Source: Tilletia caries
Taxonomy: Eukaryota; Basidiomycota; Exobasidiomycetes; Tilletiales; Tilletiaceae
NCBI GenBank assembly: GCA_032718865.1
Contig: JALUTQ010000039.1
Span: 310,001 to 374,000, forward strand
DNA: 64,000 bases
Reading direction: 5' to 3'
Shown: in pieces, positions 11,277 through 23,776 of the stretch
Numbering within the stretch: position 1 is the stretch's first letter
How the letters are laid out: every line of letters starts with the position of its first letter
Position numbers and translations under genes: made by a program
The notes under the pieces: model-generated
What the model was told of the DNA's origin: nothing
Database searches by the model: none
Seen by the model: only the letters and a program-made list of their open reading frames with translations

Positions 11277-11999
11277 GTCTTTTCGCTGGGGCGTGGGGGT
11301 GGGGAGTGTGAGACGCGAGGCCGAGGGGGGCTGTCAGAAGCGGCAGAGCGAGAGAGCGAGAGATAGTGAAGGTAGCTCTTATACGAATCTCCCAAGCTCC
11401 TCTTCGTTGTTCTGGTTCTCGTTTCCAGGAAGCTTCATTCAATTTTTCGCTTTTCGTGCACCCGAAAAATGTTCTGTGACTCCGGCCAACGCGACGCGAC
11501 GGACTTGGCGCGTGAGCTGTTCTCTCGGCCGAGTGCCGGACATAGGCCGGAACGGATCAATTCAGGCAGTCAGACTGACAGTAGTCTGACACAGGCAAGC
11601 TCGAGAAGGAGCACGGAGAGTTGAGAGGGTATGAGTACATGCTTGCTGTTGTCGAGCAAGGGCCAACATCAAGGGGAAAAGAGACGGCGGCGGAGGCGGA
11701 GGTTTCCATGAGGCCTTTGCGCTTTGAGGTTCGTCGGTTTCGGCCTTTCGGGATGGGGCAAGTTGGAACATGGAAGAAACTTGGTGGTCCAGAAAATCTG
11801 CTGATCGAAAATGCCAGACCTTCGCTGTCGTGAAGGATCCCGCAGATCTTGTCTCGAAGGAACAAGGAGAAGTTCGAAGGCTTTCATGCCTGGTCTTGAG
11901 ATGACAGAGGTTGAACTGCGATAAGATCCGCAGTCTATAGGTCGCACAAGGCAGAAACCAGGTCAGTGAGTCCATCATCGCATGGCAAAAACTCCATCC
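11277..11999. other. ADE4 promoter and 3' flank of H2A.Z
   Basis: Upstream of ADE4 on the minus strand. One minus frame continues open from H2A.Z to 11562, but its sequence past the Lys-rich end looks non-coding. A short final H2A.Z exon could lie in the upper part (acceptors near 11940 and 11900). Confidence 0.4.
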
Positions 12000-12011
12000 A
12001 CAGATTCCCAC

Positions 12012-12751
12012 CTTCTTTTTCGAATGAGGAACGTCCGACTTGATCACTGTAGGAAGAAGGAAATCGGGTCAAGCAAGACACACGATCAGTTTTTGGTCAG
12101 ATGGCGAAGAAGAGGTTCAGAAAGCATAAGAAACGAACGTGTCTTGTGGATGTGTGGCAGAACACCACCACCGGCAATGGTCGCCTTGATTGTCGCGTCA
12201 AGTTCCTCATCACCGCGGATGGCCAGCTGCAAGTGTCGGGGGTTAATACGCTTAAAGCCTTGATCCCGGCACGCGTTACCTTAACAAAGAGATAAGATGC
12301 AAAGGTCAGCGCGTTTTCAGTCAGCCGGAGTAAGAAAGGAAAGGGGGGGATTACCAACCTGCAAGCTCGAGGACCTCGGCGCAGAGGTACTCCAGGATGG
12401 CAGCGGTGAAGACGGCTGCTTTGCCGCTGATTCGCGTGCCGGAAGGCTGTTGAGCCTTCAGATATCGGTGCACACGACCGACGGGGAACTAAGAAAAGGG
12501 ATACGCGCAGGCGAGGAACAAAATTAGCATTCAGCTCCGTATTGGGGTCCTCCTTGCATTCGCACAGCGAGGCCGGACGCGCCTGGATCCTCTCCCGGCG
12601 CGTCCGGCACTGTGCGCGCAGGTTTCCAGCATTTTTTCTTTTCCTTTCGAGATTTGCGGAAACGTACCTGGAGACCAGCCTTGTGGTGTTGGGACACCGA
12701 CTTGGACCTGCCGGAGGCCGTCTTTTCGCCGCGGGGGCTTCGTTCAGACAT
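12012..12751 (-). CDS. HTZ1: histone variant H2A.Z
   Basis: Exons complement 12751..12668, 12488..12359, 12279..12139 and 12046..12012, all joined by GT-AG introns in frame, cover 130 codons. The N-tail [17 protein letters not shown] runs into [15 protein letters not shown], then [44 protein letters not shown] and [15 protein letters not shown]. The last three blocks mark it as H2A.Z and not canonical H2A. It replaces H2A in nucleosomes flanking promoters. The C-terminus is uncertain: after [12 protein letters not shown] a GTGGGA donor at 12011 may lead to one more tiny exon, otherwise the frame runs on implausibly to 11562. The gene is divergent from the BCL7/PSMG3 gene with 360 bp between the ATGs. 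A plus-strand frame at 12101-12295 overlaps exon 3 and is a shadow. Confidence 0.93.
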
Positions 12752-13111
12752 GGTGTGAGGGTAGGTTTGCGGGTAGGAGGACCTTGCGCGCGCGAAGGTT
12801 ACTTGGATGGGCTGCAAAACGCGTAACGAATATTTTTTATCGCATTGCCCCGTGCGGAATGCGGAAAGGACGTCGGGGGGCGAGGGAGGGGCGGAGGAGG
12901 AGGAGGGAAGGGGGAGCGGATGGATGTCAGTCGTCGGTACGTTTCCAGCTGGTCTGGATGCTGTCTTTGTTCTGTGCGAAGGACCTTACCTGCTTGGGGG
13001 AGCGTGTCGAGATGATGGACGTCGAGAACGTGAAGGCCTCCATGTTGACGACCATCATCCCGAACGCATCCTCAACATCAACATCAACATTCTCTTCGCA
13101 CTGTGCACATC

Positions 13112-14730
13112 ATGAGTCGCTGGGGCGGTCGATTCGCTCCCAACCAGGAGAACGAGCTGAGAAGGCTCGTCAAGGAGCCCGTCCAGTGAGTCTCCGAAAT
13201 CCGCATGCCATCTGTAACGAAAATGCTGATGTCCATTTCTTATACTCGCAGAACATGGACGCGCGAATGGGTCCAGCCCGACCCGAACAAGCCCTTCAAG
13301 GTGCTCAAGTACGTCAAGACGGGTCACAGCATCGACTTCGCCACCCAGGCTGCGCTGGAGGCCGGCATGGAGGGGGAGCAGGACGATGAGCCGGAGCAGG
13401 TACAAGAGGTTGAGGCTGATGAGGGGGATCAGGAACAAGAGCAGGAGCAGGATAATGACGATGAGGATCGGGATGAGGAGGATGAGGATGGCGAACAGGC
13501 GGCGACGGCTACGGCTGGGGCTGGGGCTGCAGTCGAGGGAGCGGAGTCGGGTGTGGTTGTGGACGGGAGCGGGGCGGCGCCAGCTTCTGCGTTGCCTGCG
13601 CACATGCAAGCGGAGGCGGACGCTGCCGCGGCAGTCGCCGGTGCCGGGACTACGGCCTCAGCTTCGACCACAGCAGCGACAACCGAAGCATCCTCATCCT
13701 CGTCTATCTCCTCCTCTGCTTCGTCCCCCTCCGAGCCGTCCACAGCCGGCCCTCAGATCGACACCGCCGACCTGCTGAATGCCGCAGCGGGTATTCCAGC
13801 CACGGCCGCGGCTGCGCTCTCTGCGCCTATTTTGACGGCGGCGGCGACGGGGTCGGAGAGCGTCGGAGGTGGCGGCGTGCAAGTGGCCTCTGAGCTCAAC
13901 CCGCCGCCTGATGGTGTCCAGCCAGCGGCGGCCGTCGCGGCTCCTGTCATCGTCACCACATTGGACGATGCTAGTGGTGTGACTGGCGAAGGGGACGGGG
14001 CAGGAGGAGGAGGAGGGAGTGCTGTACCGACCCGACAGGAGGTGCGTTCCGTCGCGGGCGTGGCCACGGAGGTGCTGATACAGGCATATACTGATCGGAT
14101 CTTGGTGCTTGTGACCCAACTTAGACGCGTAGGATGCCTGGTGAGTGGTGCATCGGCCCTGGTGGAACGGAGATCTAGTATGCTGGGAGTATCGTGGAGT
14201 GCTGATGATACAATGCGAATCAAATCCAGATCCAAGCTACCACGTCTGCTCCCGCCCACTACGTTCCTTCCTCCGCTCTGAGTTCCCGTCCACTCCTTGA
14301 ACAGGACGATATCGATTTCAGCTCCGACCCATTCGGCGACGTACCCGTCTCAGCATACCTCGAACCACCCACGACCAAGTCCGGCGCAGCTCTGCCAAAC
14401 CCTCTTCCCAATACTGCTTTACTTTCCCTGTTTGGCGCTCCTCCGGCGGGGCAGGAGACACTGTTCAGCCTGTACGTGTCTCAGATTGCAGCCATTGTGC
14501 ATGCCCGTGCGGGGTTACCTACGCCGTCGAACAGCAGACCTCCACCGCCGCCATCAAGAGAGGAGCCTGATCCTCGACCGGTCGTCGTCGGCTTGGCGCT
14601 CCAACGGCTTCAGTCTGCGGCGGAGGATGAGGGACCTGGTGGGTTTGACGAGGTCGATGTGTTGGGGGAAGGGGAGCGGGAGCGATTCTTGGAGATCATG
14701 GAGATGGTGCTTGCTTGTCGGGTGTGGTGA
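13112..14730 (+). CDS. fusion: BCL7-like N-terminus plus proteasome assembly chaperone 3 (PSMG3)
   Basis: Exons 13112..13185, 13252..14140 and 14230..14730 splice in frame to 487 aa. Residues 1-50 (RWGGRFAPN...TWTREWVQPD, then FKVLKYVKTG) match the W-x3-W / K-Y/W-V pattern of the BCL7 family, small subunits of SWI/SNF remodelers; this part is inferred. A long low-complexity linker follows (acidic to residue 130, then Ala/Ser/Gly-rich). The C-terminus is clearer: VATEVLIQAYTDRILVLVTQ with RVG after it, LFSLYVSQIAAIV, and the very end EMVLACRVW align with PSMG3, which helps assemble the proteasome alpha ring. Exon 2 is continuous across the linker, so the two parts sit in one open frame. Two separate transcripts with an internal start (in-frame ATGs near 13366 and 13603) remain possible. 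Confidence 0.75.
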
Positions 14731-14863
14731 AATCCATAATCAAAACGTATAGATCACACTCGAGCAATGAATGTCAAGAGAAGTCAAATGTATACGAGCA
14801 GTAGAAGTACAGGGTTGATGCGGAAGAGAGAAGAGCATTTATGTGGAAGTTGGACTGTGGAGT

Positions 14864-15354
14864 TCATGCTGCAGTTGCGGAAGCCTGTGGTGCTTGTGCT
14901 GCTGCTGCGGGTGCGCCGTACTGCTGTTGGAATGCATGGAGTTCTCCCTCCTTCTCCTTGTACTGCTTGACGAGGGTGTCCATGATTTGTCGAAGCTGCG
15001 AAACACAGTCCAGTATCAGCAAATGAAGACCAAGCGCATGCAGTTAGCCCAGAGAAGTGCACTCACGCCTGTGATGTTGACCTCGAGGGCAGGCAAGACC
15101 TCGTTCACGGTGCGCTCGACGAGAATGCCACCGATGAGCCGGTAGCAGGTGCGTTCTGGCTCCCTGCTCTGGGTGTCGCGCAGGGTGTCGATGACGAGCT
15201 TGTGTTCGTCTGCCTCGGCCTCGAGCTCGCCGATCTTGGTTGCGATGGCTGCGAGCTCGGAGCGGCGGCCCTGGAACTGCTGCGCGGCCTCTTGCTGGCT
15301 GAGCCGCGGCTGCTGCTTTGACGCTGCTGCTGCTGCTGTTGACTTTGACGACAT
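14864..15354 (-). CDS. GIM4: prefoldin subunit 2
   Basis: Exons complement 15354..15067 and 14995..14864 encode 139 aa, the usual prefoldin-beta length. After a Ser/Ala/Gln-rich lead come a coiled-coil helix (FQGRRSELAAIATKIGELEA), the hairpin with CYRLIGGILVERTVNEVLP, and a second helix (QIMDTLVKQYKEKEGEL). The tail is Ala/Gln-rich. Prefoldin is a cytosolic hexamer that hands nascent actin and tubulin to CCT. The gene is divergent from the tetraspanin gene. Its leader carries (TG)n and (TCAC)n tracts just before the ATG. The convergent neighbour (BCL7/PSMG3) ends 133 bp away. Confidence 0.93.
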
Positions 15355-15670
15355 CTTCTTGCTTCGAGTGTGTGTGTGTGTGTGTGTATGGATGAGTGAG
15401 TGAGTGAGTGAGTGAGTGCGAAGGGGAGAACAAAGGGAAGCGGCGGCATTTGGTTTTGATGTGGAGGTACCGTTTTCCCACGGTCCGGCGTGCCTCACTC
15501 ACACTCAGCTGGCCCCGATCTTTGAAAGTCAGGCCATCCTCCATTCGGACACGGCAGCCAGCTTCACCACCACGACCACCACCACGACCACCCGACGAGC
15601 GCAACGACGAGCAGGACGACGACAGTGGGCCAGGACTGCGTGCGCTGATATCCACACTGCACTCCCAGCC
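15355..15670. promoter_or_regulatory. divergent promoter with (TG)n and (GTGA)n tracts
   Basis: 316 bp shared by prefoldin 2 (minus) and the tetraspanin gene (plus). It contains a GT dinucleotide run at about 15369-15388 and six to seven copies of GAGT at 15391-15419. On the prefoldin sense strand this is a CACT repeat within about 70 nt of the ATG. Confidence 0.55.
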
Positions 15671-18492
15671 ATGTCGGACTCACAAGGGTAAGCACTCACC
15701 CGCCGCTTCTTGTCCTCCTCTTCCTGTCGCCGGGCTGACCCACCCTCCTCCATCGCACTCTGATCAGCAGTCGTCATGCCACGGCCACAGGATACGACGC
15801 TCTGCTCAGCTCCGCAAGCAGCTCCAACCTCAATGGCAAGGACACCCTCTACCCGCAGCAGCGGGGAACATTCGTCCGCAAAAACTCCGACATCGACCTC
15901 GCGCCTCCGCCTCCGATTCAGGACGGCGCTCAACAGAGCATCAACTCAAGGAACAACAGCTCCAACAATAGAACATCCGTATCCCGTCCGGGAAGTCGCA
16001 CTTCCATGCTCTCCACCGCAGAGACCTACCGCACCACTGCGTCCTCCTTCGACAGGCGACCCGCCATCATCCCCACCGCTCCAACCCCGGAACGCTCCGC
16101 TTCCCCACTCGTCCAAGACTCATTGCGCTACCACACCGGGGCCGTGTCTCCCTCCCTAGCTTTCAACTACGTCCCAAACAAATTCTCAACACGCGTCTAC
16201 CAGCAGGATCGCTCTCACAGCCCTGCCCCCGGAGGTATCTTTGCCTCACGCTCCGCTGCCAGATTACGACCTCCCCCACGGTTTCCCTCCGAAAACTCAC
16301 GCGCTAGCTCGGCTGACGACGAGCACGATGACGGGGTTGTTAAAGGTGATGCTGCTCAGCGTGCAGGAGCTGTCACACCCTTCACCACAGCCGTGCAACG
16401 TGCTGCCGCTCAGAACCCCGCACAGGCATCTCGCCTGCGTCACAGCATCAGGCGAGGAGCAGGTCGGAGCGCGTGGGGCCCCAACGGCGGCGGCAACCCT
16501 GTCCTTGGCGCTGGCGGCTACGAAGACGACGACGGAGTCGATCTCAGCCGTACCGCTTCCCAACGGAGGCGCCTTCGACAGCGTAACGAGGCCGGTGCCA
16601 TGAACAAATCCGGCTTCAACCCAGGCGAAGCCGATCGGAGAAGGACCAGTATGCTTCACAGCGATCTCGGCCATTTCACCGAGATAGCTGATTCGGAAGA
16701 TGGGGAGGGACGGGAGAGCGAGAATACGCAGCAGGCACAGGCCAATGTCCAGCGACGGAAGAGCTCAAAGCAGCGGCAGATGCGCAAGGACGACGACGAC
16801 CCCTCTGCTAAGCGCCGATCCAGGCTGGCCGGCAGCAGACTGGCCTACCTTGTCGGCTTCCACGACGTCGATGAAGATGCCGACGAGGACCAGGACCCTG
16901 ACCGGTTCGCAGACACCGTTGGCTTGGCTCAGCCCCAGGGCCGATCGGCGGGGGCGGCCACGTCCGGCCGGGAGCTTGGGAACCGACGGGCCAGGTGGAA
17001 CCCGTTCAAATGGGTGATGATCTGCGCCAATCTTGTCTTGACGATGTACGCCATTGCGGGCTTGTTCGGCACGTTGCTCACCTGGGCGAACATCTTTGAG
17101 AATGCGGCCACGGTCCGCGTCGGTAACCGCGCCGAGCTCATCTGTGAGTTTTCCTCCCCCCTTTGGGACTTGTTCTTATTTTACCTCGCGCGCTGACAGC
17201 CCTCTTCCGATCCGGGTTTTTTTTTACCTCGACTCGCAGTGAGCACCATAGCCTCCGGGTTGTGCCTCGTTGCCGCTCTCATCGGCTGGGCAGGCATCCT
17301 GCTGAACAACCGCGCCTTCCTTTCCATCTACGTCGTCTTCCTCTGGGTCGCCTTCTTCTTCATCATGGCGCCCGGCTACATGACCTTCAAACGGCGACAG
17401 TTCAACCTCGAGGGCAAACTGAACCAGCAGTGGTCTCGGGGCCTCAGTGTCGGCGGCCGGCTGGTCATCCAGGATGAGCTGAATTGCTGTGGATATTACT
17501 CGCCTTTCGTCCTGGCGAGCGCGAGTGGGCGGTGCTATGCGCGTTCGTTACTTCCCGGCTGCAAGGGTCGCTACATGCGCTTCCAACGCACCGCACTCCA
17601 GTACTTCTACATATGCGCCTTCGGCGTGGTGGGCCCGCACCTCCTTATCATCACGATTGCGCTGCTGTGCTCGAACCATGTCACCTACCGGTTCGGCAAA
17701 GGCCTGACGCCCGAAGAGTACCGTCTCGACGAGGTCACTGCCGAGCTCATCAAGGAGCAATTCCTGAAGAACCCGCCGGAGATCATCACCCCTTCCAACG
17801 GGAGTGCCGATGACCACCCGACATTGGCAGGCAAGCCGACGCGCGAAGATCTTTTCGGCATGGCCGCCGCGTCCGAGAAGGGCAAAGTGTTCGACGAAGC
17901 GTCCAGCATGGGAACTGCAAATAATGCGGTGGACAGCTACGATCGGAGGTGGAATGGAAACGGGAATGGGAATGGGGATGGCCGTGCTGATGTGCGCGCG
18001 TTGAGCAAGGAGAGGAGGAGCGGGGAGGCACATGAGATGCAGACGATGGGAACGACGGCTGGGCGCCGCCCGAAGGGCTCGGCTGCTAGTTCGCCCGGTG
18101 CATCGCCCGGCCTCTCACCTACCTCCGCGCCGCCTGGTCCTGATGGAACCGGAGGTGCTGCTGCTAATGTTGCTGAGTTGCGGCTGATGCCACTCCTCCT
18201 ACCTGCGGGTCTCGCCGATACCCGGTTCTCCAACTCAACCACGACGATGACCTCCCCTGAGGACGAGAGCCGGCTGTTGCAACAGCCACCGCACATCGGG
18301 GGCACGGCGATGACGGGGAATGGGACGCAGGATAGCTATCAGACGGCTCCGTTGAAACATCAGCTGTCGAATCATGAGCTCAGGAAGGAGGAGGAGGGGA
18401 AGGATCCGATGACGCCGAACGGGGCTGGTCGACAGCCTGCCCAGCCTCCCAGTCCGAGCTGGGCCGATCGCAACGTTTACTACGCAAAGTGA
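15671..18492 (+). CDS. fungal tetraspanin, TSP2-like
   Basis: Exons 15671..15687, 15768..17143 and 17240..18492 give 881 aa; the second acceptor is a CAGCAG pair, so the start could be 3 nt later. A 440-residue cytosolic Ser/Arg-rich N-tail leads to four membrane segments: ICANLVLTMYAIAGLFGTLL, then IASGLCLVAALIGWAGILL, FLSIYVVFLWVAFFFIMAPG and YFYICAFGVVGPHLLIITIA. The large loop between the third and fourth has the tetraspanin CCG motif (LNCCGYYSPF) plus Cys at RCYARS and PGCKG, the pattern of basidiomycete TSP2. LCSNHVTYRFGKGLTPEEYR follows the last segment. The C-tail is long and disordered. TSP2-type proteins act in membrane organisation and have been linked to infection structures in other fungi; that role here is inference. 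Confidence 0.88.
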
Positions 18493-19421
18493 ACCATCCC
18501 TCCACCCTTCGATCTTGTTGCCGACTACACAAGCCCTCCCTTTCGTGATCGGGCCTGCGGGTTCGGTGCGATCATACGAGCTTTTCTCTCCACACACTTA
18601 CCCACCCAAACGAATTTCAGCATTCTTCGACTGTTCGGTAATCGGTGCTCCACAACGCGGGCCTTTCCCCTCGAGACTACACCCCCTCACTGGCTCACCC
18701 CCAAAAGACAATCCCAAGCAAACTTTGCGTTTCTCCGGCCCTCGAAGGTTCCTTTCAACCAACGGACATCATACGGCCAATTTTTCATCGTACGGCCAAG
18801 ATCCGCACCGCTCCCTAATCCCAGAATCGGCCGCCCGAAGCCAACGCGCCTAATGTGGGGTCGTCCCCCCACCCTCCAAATCCCAACCCCCCAACATACA
18901 TACTCCTTCGCGTTTCTCTCCTGCTGGCCGGCCAACAGTTTACACTATCTTTGTGGCCCTTCCTCCGCTCCGCTCCCCTCCCCGACGCACTTACTACTCA
19001 CTCACTAACTCACTCAGTCGAGCCATCTTTTTCTGCAACGCTTTAGGACAGTATCATACTCAAGAGAAAATCACAATTGCTTCATTTGCTTACTCGTTAC
19101 ATACACAAACCGTCAAGCGAACGTATCTGCAGTCCGGCCGCGGCTCAGCGAGGAAGCTTGGCAGGAAAGAGGGGGGGGGCCCTGATCAGAAGAAAGGGCG
19201 TGAAATGGGAACAGAATGATTGATCTATAGAACGAAAGAGGAAGGAAGGAAGGAGAAGCAACAACGACGATGATTATGTTTTCTTGGCCGGGCGGATGTT
19301 TGCTCGAAGTCCGGTACAGTTTCCTCGCAGGGTCAGCCGGCGTCGGGGGTTGTTGGTGGTGTTGGTATCGTAGTTTAAATAGGCGACAGGCTTCGGAGGC
19401 GGAGCGAGAGAGAGGCGATAT
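18493..19421. other. convergent intergenic region
   Basis: Between the tetraspanin (plus) and CSC1-like (minus) 3' ends. It contains an ACTC-repeat stretch at about 18988-19016 and a run of nine G near 19171. No gene is supported. Confidence 0.5.
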
Positions 19422-22400
19422 TCACAAAGTCGACGAGCCAGCCCGCGTCGCACCCGACATGCTCCGCCGATGAATGTACACCCCTTCCTCCGCATCCTCG
19501 TCCTCATCCTCGTCCTCCTCATCATCATCATCAACAGCCGTTTCAGGCTCCGCAACCTGAGCACCTCCAGACAGGGGCGGCAACCCGAGGTCAGCCTGCA
19601 CGCGTGCTACAGCCTCAGCTGTGCTGGTCGGAGTTGGGGTCGTGGTCGTGTCAACCAGCAGCTCCGTACCGGCACCGACACCAGGAGCAGCCGAAGATGA
19701 CCCCGATCCTTCCGCCGAAGCAGCAGCAGCAGCAGCCTTCAAATCGCCCGTACTAGCCCTCTTCTGCGCCAACGGCGACGAACCGACCGTGCCAGACCCA
19801 GAACCAGAACCAGAACCAGGTCCGATCGCAGCAGCGACCGTCTTCGAGCGACTCATCCCCCCACCACTCGTCGCCTCTCCACCACTAGCAGGGGTAGCCT
19901 TCTTGAAGCCTTTCAAGGGCGGGAACAACGACCGTCGACGGAAGAGGGATTTCCGTCGACGGAGGGAAAGAACGACACTGTCCCCATCCCTTCCAGCATC
20001 GTCTTCGTCTCCTCCTGCTCGTGTTCCGGGACCGGAGGTGGTAGACGAGATAGCGGAAGCGGAAGGTGCCCCGCTTACCGTCCGTGTTCGTTGCAGGTTC
20101 GCACCGGTGGCAGTAAGGGCATCAGATGACTGGGCGTTGTCGTCCGTACTGGCTTCTTGACTGACAGATTCGTACTCGCCCGCCTCAAGCGCGTCTAGCG
20201 ATTGTGTCCGTCGACGGGCTCCCTCCGCTGGTATGGGCAGCCACAGATGCGGCAGAACACCACTGTTAACGAGAAAAGAAAAAAAATCCAAAGTTCAGTT
20301 CCCCTTTCCGCAGAAAGGCCAAACCGCAGCCTAGGGAAAAAAAAAAAAAAAAAAAGAATACGCACGTCGCAGCAGGATGTCCGTACCGTCTCCGCCCCGT
20401 ATTCAACACCCCCGGGAAATAATTCCCCGCCGGCGGCTCCCGATAATCCGTATGACTATCCTTCGCAGCGACGAACAACGTCTCGTCCTTAACCAACGCC
20501 CGTCGACCGGGCATCTGCGAGCGTATCACAGCAGCCGAAGGACTCGAAGTCAGGCTTAGCGTAGGGTCCACGGCTTCGCGGGGTACAGTTGCCGTTTGGG
20601 TCGAGAGTTTCGCGCTGTTGGGGGAGACTTTGGACTTGGAGACGGGGACGCCGCCTTGGATGTTGCCGGGTAGTAACTCGTCACCAGCTGCATACCCCGC
20701 CTGCTCAGCCTGCCCCGGCGTCTGTCCGCCATCCGGCCCAGTGCCCGCAGCATCAATCTCCCCATGCACCCCCTGCGCCTCCATCTCCCTCACACTCTGC
20801 AAATTCACAAACTCGCTCAGTGGCGCAAACGTGCGCGCCAGATGCCGGCCGTACCAGAAGGTGCCGAAGAGGAGTGGGAGTATGAGGGTCGAGAAGATGA
20901 ACTGCTTCCGGACGGAGAAGAGGGAGAATTGGAAGACTTGGAAGAGGAGGAGGGAGAAGACCATGCGTTGGGCGCTGAGGGGGTAGGCTTGGCCTTTGGA
21001 TTCGTAGGACTTGTAGAAGACTTCAGGTTTGGAGGAGGAGGAGGGAGGGAGGGTGAGTGGTTGTGAGCGTCAAGCAGGTGGAACTTAGGTCCGAATCTAC
21101 CAAGTCGCGCACTCACCGAAGATGAGCTTGTACTTGTTGACAAGGTACGCGCCTCCGAAGTCTGCCATGGGACAGCACAGTTTGCGTTCAGTAATCCTAT
21201 ACGCACGAGTTCTGGGTATGAAGAGGCGTACTCACAAATCGCGCCAAAGATCGGCAGCAGCGGGCTCACGATCCCATAAAGCACACTCAACGTAAAAATA
21301 ATCAACGCCTGCGGATACACCGTGCCCATATACAACATCGGCGGCACATTCAACTCCGCATGTTCCCTCGGCGTCAGCGTCCACATCCTAGCCCAGCCCC
21401 GGTTGAGGACATACGGCAGCTGGAGGAGGGAAAGGGGAACGATGGCCAGGGCTTGGAAGATCACGTAGGCTAGGGAGAAGTTGCGCGCTCCCGGGAGGAG
21501 GGCGGCGATCTTGTCGAGGGAGCGCATTGGGTTGTTTGCTAGGTCCGAGAGTACGCCCCAGGCCGTGGAGGTGACGAGGAAGACGAAGATGACGGAGACG
21601 ACGAGGAAGAGGTCTGTTTCCGCGAGGATCGTGTTAGACCAGAGAAATGGGGCTTGAGCCACGCCTCGAGATGTACGGGGGGAGGGGGCCGATGAAGGGA
21701 CAACTCACAGTACTTCTTCAAAACGCTATACTCTATCAAACTGCGCGCACGCAAACCCTGGAGATACCCACTCCACTCGAGCGCCATCGGCAACAGCCCA
21801 TTAAAAGAAGCGACCAAAATAGCCGACGCGTTATTCATAACCAGCGCCCTCAACGTCGGACTCTTCTCCAACAGCTGCGCCAACCAAGGCATGTACTTCT
21901 CGATCGCCTGCGGACTCAGGAACGATGCGAGGAAAGTCAGGGGTGGGATGTAGAAGAGGAGCAGGCCGAAGACGAAGGCGGAGACGAGCAGTTGGCGCAC
22001 GCGACGCTCGTGTGGGGAGAGGGAGATGTTGGACCATATGATGTCGCGTGGTTCTGGGGCGAGGAGGGTGCGGCATTGGGCGGGGAGGGGGTAGTGCTGG
22101 ACTTGGGCAGCGATTTGCTATCATGGTGGTGTTTCAAAGGGGGGTTCAGCAGGTGTTCAGCTCGAGGGGATGAAGAGAAGAATTGCACGTACCGCACTGC
22201 TCGCCTTGACGAAGGTGACGAACCCGACAGCGCCAGCGCGGAAGCGGATCCTCGGCCGGCCTCCCTTCCTGAAATCAAGCTCCTCATCGTCATCCTTAGC
22301 ACCACCCTGCGCCTGGCCCGCGTCGTCCTCCGCATCGCCGTCGAGGCCGTCCCAGGGATCAGCATAGCCACTGTTGGTCCCGATATTTCCGCGCACCTTC

Positions 22401-23776
22401 CACACCGCTGCGTCAAGTTTGCGGAACCGCCGTTCGAACTCGTCGAGGGTGTCTATTTTTGCGCTGAAGGGGTTGTATGCGCTTGTGCGCATCTTGGGCC
22501 GTTCCTTGTGCTCTGGCAGTTCGATGCGGGTGACGCTCTCGGATGTGGTGATGGGTTCTGCATCCCTACTGTCGCTAAGGAGAGGGGTTGCCTCGTGATC
22601 GTGGTTGTCGTTGGTACTGCGACGCGGGGTATGTCCGTTGCCCATGCTGATGGTGCGAATATGAGCAGCCTGTCGCTGTCGGAAGGTCTTTACGATCTCG
22701 TCTGCGTCGTAGTTCTTCGCGGTGGTGGGGTTGCCGAGCCACTTACACCAGGCGCGTTCGAGGTCGCTCAATGCGTCTGCGCGCTGTTTGAGGAGCTTGC
22801 TGAGTTCGCCACTGTGACGGACGACGGCGGTGCTCTCGACCATGAGACCCATGCGCTCGAAGTAGTCTGTGAGGGCACGGTCGTCGCGTAGATGCGGTGG
22901 AAGGTCTCTGATTTCGATGGTGCGTGCTGGAATGGAGTCGAGGACGCCGAGGGCGTAGAGCTGGCGCGCCTTGATGTATTTGACGTAGTTGGTGTGGAGG
23001 AAGCGGAGGGTGAGCAGGGTGAAGAGGTAGGTGGTGATGAAGTGTGTGAGGTGATATGCTGTTGTCGAGGGTGAGGGCGAGGGCGAGGGTAGGTAGGGGA
23101 GTGGACCCTCTGGGCCTTCGACGCCTTCGACTGGCTGGGTGAATGTGGCGAAGCTGGAGGCGAAGAGGGAGAGGAAGGTGGCATTCCCTGATGTGTGATT
23201 GCGCCCGAAGCCGTCCTCGGAGGGAGCGACACCGTCGATGTGGCCGTTCTCGAGGTAGTTTATGGGCATGAGGATGAGTGTGCTCCATCCAGCGAAGGCG
23301 AGGAGGAGCCAGAAGCCCATCTTGTGGAACTGGAGGAGGATGTGGGCATCGAGGCCGACGAGGTGCAGGATGGCGTCGTCCGGTGCGCGGAGGGTGGGGA
23401 GTATCCACGAGAAGATCGAGCCCTGCTGTACTGCGGATGCGATGTCGAGGTCTGGGTGGTCCTTGAGGGGCGCGAACTGGATGAGACGTGTGCGTGGTGC
23501 GAAGATGACGGTGAGCCGTCTGCGCAGGGCGGAGAAGATGAGGAGCGAGAGGAGGCCGATGAAGAGGGAGAGCTCGACCTGCTGCGAGAACCAGGGGCCT
23601 TGGTATGCCTTGTCGGTGGGGAGTGGACCATGACCATGACCGCCGCCGCCGTTGCCATCACCGCCGCCATCACCACCACCACCGCCGTTGGTGGGAGGCT
23701 GGTCGTCTGCAGCGATGCGGATGGCAGCGGACATCACCCGCAGCGCAAGGTCGCCCACAGCATCGCCGCTCGCCAT
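19422..23776 (-). CDS. CSC1/TMEM63-type (DUF221) cation channel
   Basis: Six exons, complement 23776..22193, 22117..21709, 21613..21236, 21161..21117, 21020..20366 and 20262..19422, all in phase, encode 1303 aa. The N-terminal TM0-TM2 region (LSLFIGLLSLLIFSALRRR; FWLLLAFAGWSTLILMPINY) precedes the cytosolic domain starting IEIRDLPPHLRDD. The pore-side bundle follows: LLVSAFVFGLLLFYIPPLTF, FLASFLSPQAIEKYMPWLAQ, IFVFLVTSTAWGVLSDL and LPYVLNRGWARMWTLTPRE. FPGVLNTGRRRYGHPAATGV is the conserved C-terminal block. The last about 250 residues are a disordered Ser/Gly tail with a (GS)n run and an acidic cluster. Family members are osmosensitive or mechanosensitive cation channels. Intron 5 contains a 19-base A tract on the + strand (poly-T in sense). 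It is divergent from EDE1 across 227 bp carrying (GAGT)n. Confidence 0.9.

Noticed and set aside
12101..12295. plus-strand frame starting [12 protein letters not shown], resembling a small basic ribosomal protein
   Set aside because: It is exactly antisense to exon 3 of H2A.Z, whose protein sequence is unambiguous.
15391..15419. CRISPR-like or telomeric repeat
   Set aside because: Simple 4-bp microsatellite without spacers; not a telomere unit, and the organism is a eukaryote.
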